Shown here piece after piece: positions 46,168-57,289 of a DNA stretch of 64,000 nucleotides. How positions within the stretch are numbered: the first letter of the stretch is position 1; the number at the start of each line of letters is the position of its first letter. The position numbers and the translations under genes are program-made. Below the pieces are notes generated by a model. The model searched no databases. It was not told the origin of the DNA and saw nothing but the letters and a program-made list of their open reading frames with translations. Source of the stretch: Carettochelys insculpta (Eukaryota > Chordata > Testudines > Carettochelyidae); the NCBI RefSeq assembly GCF_033958435.1, contig NC_134145.1, positions 37,475,501-37,539,500 on the forward strand, written 5' to 3'.

Positions 46168-46605
46168 TTTGGCTGCATCTACACTAGCCGGCTAGTTCGA
46201 CGTAGCTGGCACATCGTCGAAATAGCATGTGTTGAGTCTACACACACCATGTACTATTTCGACATTGAAATTGACGTTAGGCGGCGAGACATCGAAATTG
46301 CTATTCCTATCTGAAGTTGGGAATAGCGCCCTATTTCGATGTTCAGCATTGAAGTAGGGTGTGTGTAGACAATCCGCATCCCGCTACTTCGAAATAACAG
46401 GGTCCTCCATGGCAGCAATCAGCTGAGGGGTTGAGACATTCTGTCCAGCCCCTGTGGGGCTCCATGACCACCACACACAGCAGCCCTTAAAGCACCACAG
46501 ACCCCGATTTCCTGTGGCAGGAAGCTGAGAGCGTGCAGGCAGCAGCACACGCATGTGGCAGCCCTGCACGCCCTGCGCAGACCCTGACCCTCTCCAACGA
46601 GCGCC

Positions 46606-48179
46606 ATGGCATCCAGCCAGCCCCCAGAGCACCACCAGGGCTCCCCCCCCGAGGGGACCCAGGCACCCTCGGCAGCCAAACAGGGGACCAAAAAGTGGTG
46701 GGGCCTCTCCTGGTCGGGGGCTGAGCTATGAGACCTGCTGAGGCTCTGGGGTGAGGAGGAGGTGCTCCACATGATGGGGAGCAAGTGGCGGAACCTGGAA
46801 GTGTTTGCATGACTGGCCGAGGGCCTGGATGCCTGGGGTCATCCTGCCCGCACTCCGGATCATGTCCAGAGGAAGGGGAAGGAGTTACGGCAGGGTTATA
46901 CCCGGGCCTGGGACTTGGCCAGCTGGTCTGGGTCCGCCCCCTGCCTCTTGCCCCTATTACAAGATGCTCAGGGCCATCCTGGGCCCCCGGGACACCTCTT
47001 CCCCCCCAAGCCATATTGGACACCACAGCTGAGGAGTCCCAGCAGGTCTCGGAGCTGGAGTCTGGCTCAGAGGCCAGCCCTGCACCCTGGAGCCCACCCG
47101 AGGAGCCACCCCTTGGGACGGCGGAGGAGGGGTCCAGCAGTGAGGAGGGGGAGCTCCTCATAGACCTCCCCTCCTGGAGCACCAGCTGGGCGTCCGCCCA
47201 CCGGGGTTCCCCTGACTGCGGCAGTGGACGGTCAGATATGTACCCTGTAGGGCACACACACCCCGGCCACGGGGTGGTGGCACCAGACATGACTGGGAGC
47301 CCCACACATCCCCAGCGGACCCTGACCCACAACTGCCCAGCCACAGCACGGTCCCAGGATGGCGGCATGGCCAACAGCGCCTGTCAGCACCCACACCCAT
47401 GGACAGCACTGTGCCTTAACCCTGGGGGCAGGGGGACCATGCAATGGGGACAGCCAACTGGGACACCACACCCACCGATGGGACAGAGACCCAGCATCCA
47501 AGGGGGGATGGGGGAAATGGGTGACGGGCCAGGGCACAGTACTAACAGCCTTGCCCTCCCTCCCTCCCTCCCTCTCTGTAGCTGCTCCATCCGAGGCCCC
47601 AGGCAGTCAGGCACCCTCTGTCATCCCCAAGAGCCCACTGGAGGTCAGGCACCGCCAGCGCCCAGCGACACCGCCAAGGCCAGCGGAACGGGCATGCCAC
47701 CGCCAGACCCAGGGGATGGCTCCCGTGGACCCCCAGCTCCTGGTGGTTCTCCGGCAGCAGGCGGAGGTGACCGAGGAGAGGCTGGGGTTTGAGAGTGAGG
47801 AGTCCACCCAGCACTGGGTGGCATGGCAGGAATTCATGGGCGTCTTCCAGGACATAGCTGGGTCGATCCAGGAGGCTGTCACCTGGCTCCTCCCCTCGCT
47901 ACCCCCCCGCCGCCCTCTCCACCACTCCACCCGATGTCCCCTGCTGCCCCACCTGCTGCGTCGCCTGCCGCCCCAGCTGCCACTCTGCCTGCCAGCCCCC
48001 AGGACTGGAGCCCACTGGGGCTGAAGACCGGCCAGTGGAAGCATCCTGGCTGTACCTGCCGGTCCTCCCAGGCCCCAGCCCCTAGACGGCTGCACCAGGG
48101 ACCACGGACAAGGAGGGGGCATGACCCGTACCCACCAGGGGTCTTGCCTCTGTACACCCACACCAGATTGATGGGCTGA
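46606..48179 (+). pseudogene. Harbinger Myb/SANT-like protein, decayed
   Basis: Begins MASSQPPEHHQGSPPEG and runs into the Myb domain, where two in-frame TGA codons fall at conserved positions: SGAEL*DLLRLW (Trp in the intact copy) and EVFA*LAEGLD (Arg in the intact copy). Both fit single transitions (TGG to TGA and CGA to TGA). VQRKGKELRQGYTRAWD follows. Exon 1 ends near 47236, where the donor is damaged. Exon 2 starts after CCTCTCTGTAG at 47582 and reads DPQLLVVLRQQAEVTEERLG, then a frameshift near 47880 and a Pro/Ala-rich end. It is clearly homologous to the intact protein at 42295-44353, but dead. Confidence 0.8.
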
Positions 48180-48330
48180 CGGCTGAGCCAGCTGCTGGTC
48201 CCCCCATTTGTATATAGTTGTCCCCCTTGCATACAGTTGTTTCTCTTGTATATAGTTGTCCTCCTTTGTATATTGGTTCCAGTTTTTGTTGTGCACATAA
48301 GACAGTTTACCAATTTTCAATATCCACAGT

Positions 48331-48336
48331 TTTATT
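48331..48336 (-). terminator. Poly(A) signal of the decayed transposase
   Basis: TTTATT on the plus strand gives AATAAA on the minus strand, about 130 nt beyond the transposase stop at 48464. Confidence 0.5.
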
Positions 48337-48463
48337 TTCCAAAGAACCTGAGATGTGTGCTTGTTGGCGGGATGGTGTGCAGGCAGTGGGGGCGGTGTGC
48401 GGGTGGTGTGCGGGCAGTGGAGGCAGTGTGTGGGGGGCCCTCTGGGGTAGGCCAGGGAGGTGC

Positions 48464-49860
48464 TCAGGGGTCTCCCTGATCAAAATGGGCCCACAGGGCC
48501 TCATAGACCCATACCTCCTTGCGGTGGGTGTGGTGACTGGGTGCAGCAGCCAGCTGGGGGAAGCCCATGCCGGCGTGGACTGCCCGCCCCTGAATGAAGG
48601 CTTCCCCCTTGCTCTCAACAATGTCGTGGAACATACAGCATGTGCCCACAACCTGGGGGATGTTCTGGAGGCCAACGTCCAGGCAGGCAAGGAGGCACCG
48701 CCAGTGGTCCTTCAGGCAGTCGAAGGTCCTCTCCACCACCTGGAGGGCGTGGTTCAGTCAGGTGTTGAACCGCTCCTGGCTGGCAGTGAGGTGGCCGGTG
48801 TACAGGCACATGAGCCAGGGCTGGAGGGGGTAGGCCACGTCTGCCACAAGGCAGAGGGGCACAGTGGCGTCCCCCAGAGAGATCTCTGTCTGGGAGGTGT
48901 AGGTCCCTGCCTCAAGCCGGCGGCACAGGCCAAGGTCTGGAAGACACAGGCATCATGTGTGCAGCTGGCCCAGCCCACACAGACATCCTGGAAGTGACCC
49001 CGGTTGTCCACCATGGCCTGCAGGACCACAGAGTGGTAGCCCCTCTGGTTGAAGTACCTTCCCCCGCTGTGGTCCAGGGCTTGAATGGGGATGTGGGTCT
49101 CATCTAGGGCCCTGAAGCAGTTTGAGAACCCCATGGCAGCAAATCCGGCGATGGCTGCATCCAGGTCCCTCACTTGGACGACCCTCTGGAACAGCATGGC
49201 TTTGAGTGCATGGACCACCTGTGGGGAGGGAACATGAGCGCCCATGAGGGTGTGCAGGGTGCCCCAGGCCCCTCCCCTCAGACTCCCCTCCTAGGCACCT
49301 CCCCAGGCACCCCCCTGCCCAGCCCCTCCCTCTCCACCCCTCCACCCCCCCAGTGAGTGCGTGCCCAAGCCTCCTTACCTCCATGATGATGGCCCTGACT
49401 GTGGCCTTTCGCACTCCAAACTGCTGTCCCACAGAGCGGTAGCTGTCTGGAGTGGCCAGCTTCCAGACAGCTATTGCAACCCTCTTCTCAACGGGGAAAG
49501 TGTGCCACATCCGGGTGTCCTGGTGCCTGGTGCAGGGGTGAGCCACTGGCAGAGCTTCAGGAAGGTCTGCCAGCACATGCAGAAGTTCTGCAGCCACATG
49601 TTTTTGTCCCATTCCCGCATGACCAGCTGCTCCCACCACTTGGAGCTGGTGGGGTAGCTCCAGAGTCGGCAGAGCACCCGGTGGGGGAGGAACAGGGGAA
49701 CCCAGCGGTCAGGGGTGTCCCCATCTGCCCCTGGGGAGGGATCCCCTGCCAGGATCTGCTGGGTGGCCTCCCGTGCAGCACCTAGCAGGGTGCTTGCTCC
49801 CTGGGTGACAACCTGGAAGGCTTCCAGGTGCTGCTGCTGCTGCTGCTGCTGGGAGTCCAT
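48464..49860 (-). pseudogene. Harbinger DDE transposase, decayed
   Basis: Minus strand. Exon 1 starts MDSQQQQQQQHLEAFQVV (seven Gln), keeps WWEQLVMREWDKNMW and LKLCQWLTPAPG, then shifts frame near 49530 to FPVEKRVAIAVWKLATPD, SYRSVGQQFGVRKATVRAII and a conserved donor at 49379|49378. Exon 2 starts at 49218 after CTCCCCACAG: VVHALKAMLFQRVVQVRDL, FRALDETHIPI (first Asp kept, but DGTH has become DETH), HSGGRYFNQRGYHSVVLQAM and THDACVFQ. Another shift near 48920 destroys the second-Asp block. The end, VVERTFDCLKDHWRCLLACL (Glu kept) to HFDQGDP, is in a third frame. It is non-functional. Confidence 0.85.
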
Positions 49861-50234
49861 AGCTGCTGTGCGTCAGTCCATGAGAGTGTGGCTAGTGCTC
49901 TGCAGACCTCATGCTGTGCAGGCCAAGTGTGTCTGGGGGGGCCCCTTAAAGGAGCGGCTTGCTGTTGCCCCGGAAGGGCTAGTCCAGCCTGTGACCCGGT
50001 CCGCGGGCTTTCCTGGCCCCTTATTCGACGGGGAGCACTTGTGTGTGTGGACACTCTACTTTTCCTTCTGAGGTGACTCCTTTTGACATTCCCGGTCGCT
50101 ACTTTGACGTTGAACGTCGACAGCAGGAACTCCGGAGGATGTGTGGACAATACGCACCGAAGGAGTCTATTTCGATGTTGCCACTTCAAAATAGGCTACT
50201 TCGATATAAGTGCCCTATTGTAGACATAGCCTTT

Positions 50235-53200
50235 GTAACATGAACAGGGTTATTTCTAGCATGTAAAAAAAGCTAGAAGGAACTCCTTCTTGTGAGTCTA
50301 TATTCATAATACAGTCTGAAGCAAGTTAGTATAAACCATTTAAAACCCATTAAATGTTAATATGGTTATCTGATATCACTGTACCTTTTGGACTGGAGGA
50401 CAACATTATATTTCATGTTTGAATGGAGAGATTACTAAATATAGCATTCATCAAAAATTAGGCAAATTGCAATTATGCAGAAACAAGAAACTGTTCTTTC
50501 AGCAACAGAATAGATATTGGATTAAAATGGATGGACTCCATTTGACAAAAGTATAAACCATTACAAAAAATCAATGTTTTCAGTGCCGGAGAGCTTGGAA
50601 ACTGTTTTTAGATCTTGTTAAAATTATAGAACCCAATAACAATTTACCTGGAATACTTTTATGTCTAAAATTTGGCAGCATCAAATAACTTAAAAGTATG
50701 GCAAGCTTCAAGATATTGATTCAACAAAGGCCTTAACCATCTACAGTGTCATAAAAATGATCTGCTGCTGTAAACCAGATAACGTGATTATGCTACAATG
50801 CATTATAATTTCCCTCAGGCAGTAAAAAAAATGCAGGCTGTCTGCTGGTTTTTTATTCTGTATAAATTGAAAAATAAAACATGAAAAACAAACAAACCTT
50901 GAAGTTACCCATTGCCTGACAGGCTAGGTATCTTATAGTGTCCCATATTTAAAACAAAACAAAACAAAAAACTTCCCAATCTTAAACCAGTTTTAAGAAT
51001 AATAGAAGAGTTGAATGGTTATCCTGTTATTCAAACATAACTGGTAGTTCAAAATATGAGCATGCTGACAACCTGCAGCAGCTCTTCAACTTTTCCTTTC
51101 CAGTTTTAGTTTGAGGACTAAGCCCAAATAACTAGATTTGTTTTGTAATATAAAGGTCAGGTCCTAAGCTACTGCAGCAGCTGTTGGCAAAAAAACCATG
51201 ATGACTTCTGTCTGAACTACACAGATCCCTGACAGTAAGTCCACTTCTGAATGTGTCAAAATCTAGGAAAATTTTCTCCTCCAAAAGGTACTGAGTGCTA
51301 GCAGATTTACTAATATGCTTATTATTTGCACTTCAATTCAGCAGTGGAAGAGAATTAAAATCTGTAGCCCCATATTCCTGGTTAGTGAGCAGATGCAATA
51401 AAACAAGATTTAACCCTGCCCACATACCTGAGCAATCAGTGAAACCTGACAAGTCAACATTAAGTATTCAAATTGGTAGTATGGCCTAGGGATCACAGGC
51501 AGCCTGCACATGAGAAAGGAGGAATAGTTTGGTTCTGGTTGGATGTTTTTAAATTTAATTTGTTCAAAAACTCTGGAAGGGATTACTAGTTGGCAGGAGC
51601 TCCATTTCAGCTGGGAGGGAAAATGCAAGTAGGAGTGACATTGGCATTATTGCTGTACAAAATAATTTTGCTGGTTTATGTGAACAAATAAGGGCAAGGC
51701 TGGTTCAGTAATCACACATGAATTCTACTCTGTTTGCAGGGATAGGAGGATCTGAAGATATTGGACATTATGTAGCGCCATCACAGTGATTAAGAAACTT
51801 AGATCACAAAATATTAATATTGATTTTGGAAATAGTCAAGCATCTTCTCTCAATGCATAAATATGTATTTCTAAATCCACAGAGAAATAATACTATTCAT
51901 GACACGAAACAAGTCTGATTTATTGGCCTTTTGTTAGATGAACATCTTTAGGGTCTTCTGTTAATGATACTCTTTGGCCATTCCACTCTTCATTTCCACC
52001 TCTCGTTTCCAAAGACTCCACCTCTTTTTCAATATCTCTAACCAAGGAATAGGGCTGTGATTCCTTTCTCTGCAAAGGGAGAACTTTTTTTTTAATTTTC
52101 AAGCAGTTGAGGAGGAATGTCTGAGCTATTTATTAGTCACGTGAGGTAGAATGAGTACTTACTAGGAGAAAAAGAAGGACTCCATGTTGATAAAGAAAAA
52201 CCATACAGAACTATTATTTATATAAAATAGGCCCTTTCAGAAGCTGATAAAATCACAGGACAAAATGCATTTCACTTGTAAAATGCTGCAAATGCAAATA
52301 TTGCATTGAACAAAGTATGTATTAAAACAACTGATTTAGAGCTTTAATTTGAAATACAAGTATATCTGACATTGTGAATTCTTCTTGGCAGCTATGACAC
52401 CATCTTGCTGAGTATGTTTCCAAAAGCTTACTCCATGACATTCACAGCAGGAATTTGTGGTCTTAAATGAAACATGAAGACTCAGGTACTTCAGGAGCCT
52501 ACTGAAAATGAATGGGTCTATATGAAAGCTAAATAGTTTGAAGAATAAATTGATGAAGAATAAAGAATGACAGCTATGTGTTTTTTGAATAACAATGCAA
52601 GAGAAAACCATAAATCCTCTTGATTGAATGAAGTGCTCTGTTTATGCTATCTACAGTATATCTGAGTAACACAAACATTCAGCCATACAAATTTAGAAGT
52701 CTTTCAGCCTGCTGCAGCAGGATGGCAAATGTGAAGCATTCACTGCCCAATTCTGGCATTTGTAGAAGCTCCTTCCCACAAATCCTGGCTGGGTCTGCAT
52801 GGGTTGGGAAGAAGCCAGGGAACTGCAGCTCTGTGTAACAGGCTCCCATCTGAATCCAGAAGAAATACCAGTGGTAACAGCCAGAAAGTTGATTTTACTC
52901 TAAATTCACTTCGCAATCCCCTTTTTGCAGGATCAAAGCAGGTATGGAGCCAACTATAGGAGGATGGCTTCTGGATTTTATTTGCGATTAAAAGGATGAT
53001 TAAAATTCAAACAACTTTTAAACACAGGGAGAGTACAATTTGTTCAAGTGAAGTACAAAAATGCCTTTTCCTCATAGAATGTACTTCAAACATAGATAAG
53101 ATCTAATAAGAGAAAATCCAATTAAAATATCTTGTGAAATTTCTGTCCAACGGACATAAAGATCCAAAGAGACCAATAAAACTTTGAGAAATTGGAATGA

Positions 53201-55859
53201 TGCACATGATAGCTTTAGTATTTGAGACTACTGTACTGTATATCAAGTTTATTCTCTTATTGACTGTCCCCTAGTTTATTAGGCTTCTCAGCTGTTGATG
53301 TTTTGTGCCTATAATTCTTCATTTTTTATGTTCAACATGATCTCCAAATATACACAAATTAGCAATTATAACATTACATGGCACATAAGTGCTCTCTCTG
53401 TACAGAACACTTACAGACACGTGGCACAGTATATAGTGTATTCTACACCAATGAAAAGAAAACTGAAGAAGAAAAAAAACTCGGTTATCACACATATTAA
53501 AGAGAAATGATCAGACAGTGGATTAGGTATAACTTGTCTTATCATGGATGCAGGAAGGATAAGGTTGAGAAGGTAATTGGTTGCTGGGTTGGGTGAGTTT
53601 GGATAATAATGTAAGGTAAGGAAAATACTCTTGGGGTGTGGGTAGGAGCAGAGGGGCAAGATAACAGGATGGGGAGCAGACCTGGGGCACGAGTATAGAA
53701 GGGTCTATAATCTTATCCTGAACCCGAAACTGAACCCAGGAGATCTGAGACTCTATATTTTTCTGTGGGGAGCAAACAGATACGAAACCTCCTGAAAAAA
53801 ATATGTCTCATCCCCTTCTAGTTCTTGGTCCATAGAGGACAACCACCTACTACTACTGCTACTTGTTATTCCTCTAGTTCAGTGGGCCTATGCTGTGGGC
53901 ATAAAGTTTCCACTTGATAAAATGCCCGTGAAGTTTGCCCATTTATTTGGTTATTTTTTAATATAAAATCATATTAAAACTACATTAAAACAACATGGCT
54001 AATGCTGCAGGGTCAAGCAATCAAAAAATCAGGAAATGCCAGAATTAAGGTTGTCTGCATTATGATACACTCTCCAATTATAAAATGTGATATTATTTTA
54101 TCCACAGACTCATACCTCACTGAGTGAATGAGGCTTATTCAATGTTTTATTCTTTTCATTCACTTTCTGGACCAAGACAATATTTCATACACAGTACTGA
54201 ATACAGGATTAATTTCCTCATGGCCATTCCTATGTACTATCCCCATAATAGCTGAGTGCATCACATATAAATAAATTATCTTCACAACACCTGTCAGATC
54301 AGGGCAGCAAGGTTAAAGTGTTGTCACGGCAGCATTGCCAGATCCTGTGTCAAGGCTGTCATTGGGGATGTGGAGAACAAAAAGGGCAGATGCTCTGGGT
54401 CCTGGCGGTTTAAAAGGCAGCCCTGGACCTTCAAATTGCTGCTAGAACCCCACCTTTCACTGCTGCAGCCCCAGGCCTTCCAGACGCCAGACAGGAAGGA
54501 CAGGCTGGGGAGCCTGTCCTCAACCCTATTGCTTCTACCTGAGACCCATCCCCTTCGAGGGGCACATAGCCCCCTCCTCCCCCAAGGACATTGGGCCAAG
54601 TGCAGAGCCTGCTGGTAAGTCCTGGCATCTATTTTCACCCTGGGTGCACAGCTTAAGTTTTGTTGTGAATGCTGAGCCTTTTAATAGCACTTTGTATGAG
54701 CAAAATGCACCTCCAGTTAGGGATGGAGAGGTGACCCACTGCCACAGGCAGGGGCTGCTCTGGATGGGCTGCCCATGGTGCAACAGAATCAGCCTGCTCT
54801 GACCAAGCTGAAGCGTCCCTGCCTGCCCACGGAACCACCATGGACAGGGGCTGCTCTGGCTGAGCTGGCACATCCCTCAATTGCAGCAGGCCCCCATGGC
54901 TAACTGGAAACTGTTAAACTTCATCTGTTTAAGGTGAGGCTTACTTGTTAACCAGTTAAATGCTAAAATCTCTACCTCCAACCCACTCCACTTTTCACTG
55001 TAGTTCTTAGTGCTCAAGACCTGCAAATCTGGCCCAAGCCTCTCAAACTGGAGGACATCAAGAAAATAAGTCATATGCAATTAGTATTTGGTTTAATGAA
55101 TCACATGCATTAAATTTAGTTTAAGTGCCTTTCCTAACACCATATAGGTATCCTGTGACAAAGAGAGACAACCCAACTCTACAGGGCGGCCTTTAATTTC
55201 TTTAACCTCCAGACCAGCCTTTCTTTTCCTATGGTCCCATGCCTCATTAATTTCAGACCTTCCACCCCATGCAACAATGAGGCAGGGGTCATATAAACAA
55301 TGATGTCCTCAATACAACCCTGATTCAGTCCTAAAGCAGCGTCCAACCTGTGCACTGAATGAGGCAGGGGCCTATGGAAAAACAATGTGTAATTAAAGAC
55401 CTAATTTTAATGCATGCATAGGAGGTGCCTGAATGAAGGAAGCATGGGTAACCATAATACTGGCATTTTCTATTTTTTTCTGTGTTGCATTTTGTAACCA
55501 TCATGTTCTTTTAACATCCTTTATTAGGTGTAATAACACATTGTTATACCAAGAGATAGTGATGGGTGCTATCAAGTTTGCTTTTGCACAGTGTTCCCTC
55601 TAATCTGAGTGCTACCCAGAAGAGATTCAGGTGCTGCCCAGCTGATTAGCAGAGTGCCCCCTGCCTTTCACAGCCAGCAGGATGTGAGTCTATTGATGGT
55701 GCACATCCACACATGCGTGGGTGGACATAACAAAATTTATTTCCCACATGGATGGAAAAAAAATATAGGTAACACTGCCTTTGATGCCCCCCAAATCAGT
55801 GGCAGTGCCAAATGTTCTCTCTTTCAGACCCATTGGCAAGAGCAATTAACCACTTCCAC
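50235..55859. other. Intergenic, gene-poor; GC-rich unclassified repeat at 54.3-54.97 kb
   Basis: No supported gene. A CAAAA-type simple repeat lies near 50953-50971. About 54320-54970 is GC-rich with internal near-repeats (CAGGGGCTGCTCTGG appears twice, near 54750 and 54845) and ends TTGTTAACCAGTTAAATGC, probably a dispersed reptile repeat of unknown class. The several 65-112 aa frames there are compositional. Confidence 0.45.
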
Positions 55860-55872
55860 ATATTGGAGACAG

Positions 55873-56073
55873 AGCAACGAAGGGTCCTGTGGCACCTTAT
55901 AGACTAACAGAAAAGTTTAGAGCATGAGCTTTCGTGAGTTAACTCACTTCTTCAGATCACTTCTTCAGAGTTAACTCACGAAAGCTCATGCTCTAAACTT
56001 TTCTGTTAGTCTATAAGGTGCCACAGGACCCTTCGTTGCTCTACAGATCCAGACTAACACGGCTACCCCTCTG
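55873..56073. mobile_element. Penelope-like fold-back (201 bp)
   Basis: Flanked by an exact 13-bp duplication, atattggagacag, at 55860-55872 and 56074-56086. The arms AGCAACGAAGGGTCCTGTGG and CCACAGGACCCTTCGTTGCT are perfect inverses and extend inward through AGACTAACAGAAAAGTTTAG and GAGTTAACTCAC. The tail AGACTAACACGGCTACCCCT is present once. The perfect arms suggest a fairly recent insertion. It is about 1 kb upstream of the SNX7 start codon. Confidence 0.85.
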
Positions 56074-56086
56074 ATATTGGAGACAG

Positions 56087-56559
56087 TTTCAAACAGCAGA
56101 GGGATTGCCCAAGGCACTTGGCAAGTCAGAGCTAACTCATGCGGGACGAAGATATTTTTTAAAAATTGCAAACACAGGGACAAGAATATTGGTTTTCCAA
56201 CCTGTTTGTGTTAATGGCAGAAAGCCAGAGAAACAGATGTGAGTATGACACTGAGATGAACAATAAATAGGCTTCCTAGACACAGAGCCTCCTGAGAGCA
56301 CAGTTGCGGATTACAGTGTAAAGAAGTTTGCTGTTTAGTCCCACTGGTGATTTGGGAAACGTAACGCTGTATTCACGGTTTTTTACATAACAAAAATACA
56401 CCAATTCATCCAACTTGTTTAATCGTTTTTACCTCCTAACAGAAACAACTCTAGGAAGACCCAAACCTATTAACTGACCAAAAGTGCAACAGCAGGTACA
56501 TTTATCAGTAAACCGCAGAACGAAGGTGGTGCTTTCAGCCTGCTCGCTCGCGGAATAAA
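56087..56559. other. Proximal upstream region of SNX7
   Basis: AT-rich sequence leading into the CpG island, with no separate gene or repeat recognised. Confidence 0.4.
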
Positions 56560-57069
56560 CTACACACACAAAGTCATGTGAGAAGTGGCTGGCGCCAATG
56601 AAGACGAGGCTCTCGGCGTCTGCTCGCCAGGCTTTACCGGGAAAACAAGGGGACATCTTTCATTAACTGCACCGCGACGAGCTTGCACGTTTGCACCCAG
56701 CCCTCTGCCCGTACGACTTCCCGGCATTTCCCCCGCGCTGGGCGGGCTCCGTGCCCGCTGCAGCGGCACAGACGCTTCAGACCCAGGACCCCCGGAGAGC
56801 AGGCACCAGAGTGGGCGGGGCCAAGCCCACGGCCGAACCCCTCAGCGCGCCCCCGCCCGCTCCTGGAAGGCGGCACAGGCTGCCGCGGGCCGCCCCCGCA
56901 GCCTGCGGAACCGCCGGAGGGCAAAGCGGGTAGGCACCCGGGCAAGACTCTCCCTCCTGTCCCCGCCCAGGGCCGGGCCGGCTCCCCGCCCGCCGCTTCC
57001 ACTCTTGCGCAGTGGGCGCGCGGCGGCGGGACTAGAGTGGAGGCGGCGGAGCGCCGCAGGCCGCGGCAG

Positions 57070-57074
57070 CCAAT
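57070..57074 (+). promoter_or_regulatory. CCAAT box
   Basis: GCAGCCAATCGCAGGG contains CCAAT in a favourable NF-Y-like context, 33 bp upstream of the SNX7 start codon. Its closeness to the ATG suggests a short 5' leader or multiple starts; this is inference. Confidence 0.45.
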
Positions 57075-57106
57075 CGCAGGGGCCGCCGGCCGGGCTGTGC
57101 GGTGGG

Positions 57107-57289
57107 ATGGAGGCTGAGCGCAGGGTACTGGGGCCGCCGCTCTCCGGCTGCCCCCCTGGCGGCGGGGGCGGTGCTGCTGCACCCCGGCCCGGCCCTCCCG
57201 GTTCCGCGCTGGTCCCGCCGCCCCCCGGCCGCCCGCAGGAGCTGGTCTTCGACGACGACGAGGAGGAAGACCTGGAGGTGTTCAGCAAG
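57107..57289 (+). CDS. SNX7: SNX7 (sorting nexin 7), first coding exon
   Basis: Sixty-one codons from GGTGGGATGGAGG to the donor AGCAAG|GTACGGG at 57289|57290, ending in phase 0. The peptide starts MEAERR, continues Gly/Pro/Ala-rich, and ends with an acidic patch, VFDDDEEEDLEVFSK. Human SNX7 begins MEGERR and has the same acidic stretch closing in DLEVFSK at its exon-1 boundary; this match is from memory. SNX7 is a PX-BAR sorting nexin that binds endosomal phosphoinositides and pairs with SNX4 in recycling and autophagy-related traffic. This exon codes only for the disordered N-terminus; the PX and BAR domains lie on exons beyond the window. The Met at 57107 is chosen because the homology begins there; an open frame extends upstream but is not conserved. 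Confidence 0.88.

Larger units (their letters stand above)
46171..50231. mobile_element. Decayed two-gene Harbinger, inverted relative to 40185-44779
   Basis: Left GGCTGCATCTACACTAGCCG and right ATTGTAGACATAGCC are inverted ends, flanked by TTT at 46168-46170 and 50232-50234. Gene order is mirrored: the Myb-like pseudogene is on the plus strand at left and the transposase pseudogene on the minus strand at right. Subterminal TTCGAA-type repeats are present but more eroded than in the complete copy. Length is 4061 bp. Confidence 0.85.

Noticed and set aside
1..56000. MIR137 or DPYD sequence upstream of SNX7
   Set aside because: Human gene order would place these upstream, but no microRNA hairpin or DPYD-like exon was recognised in this window.
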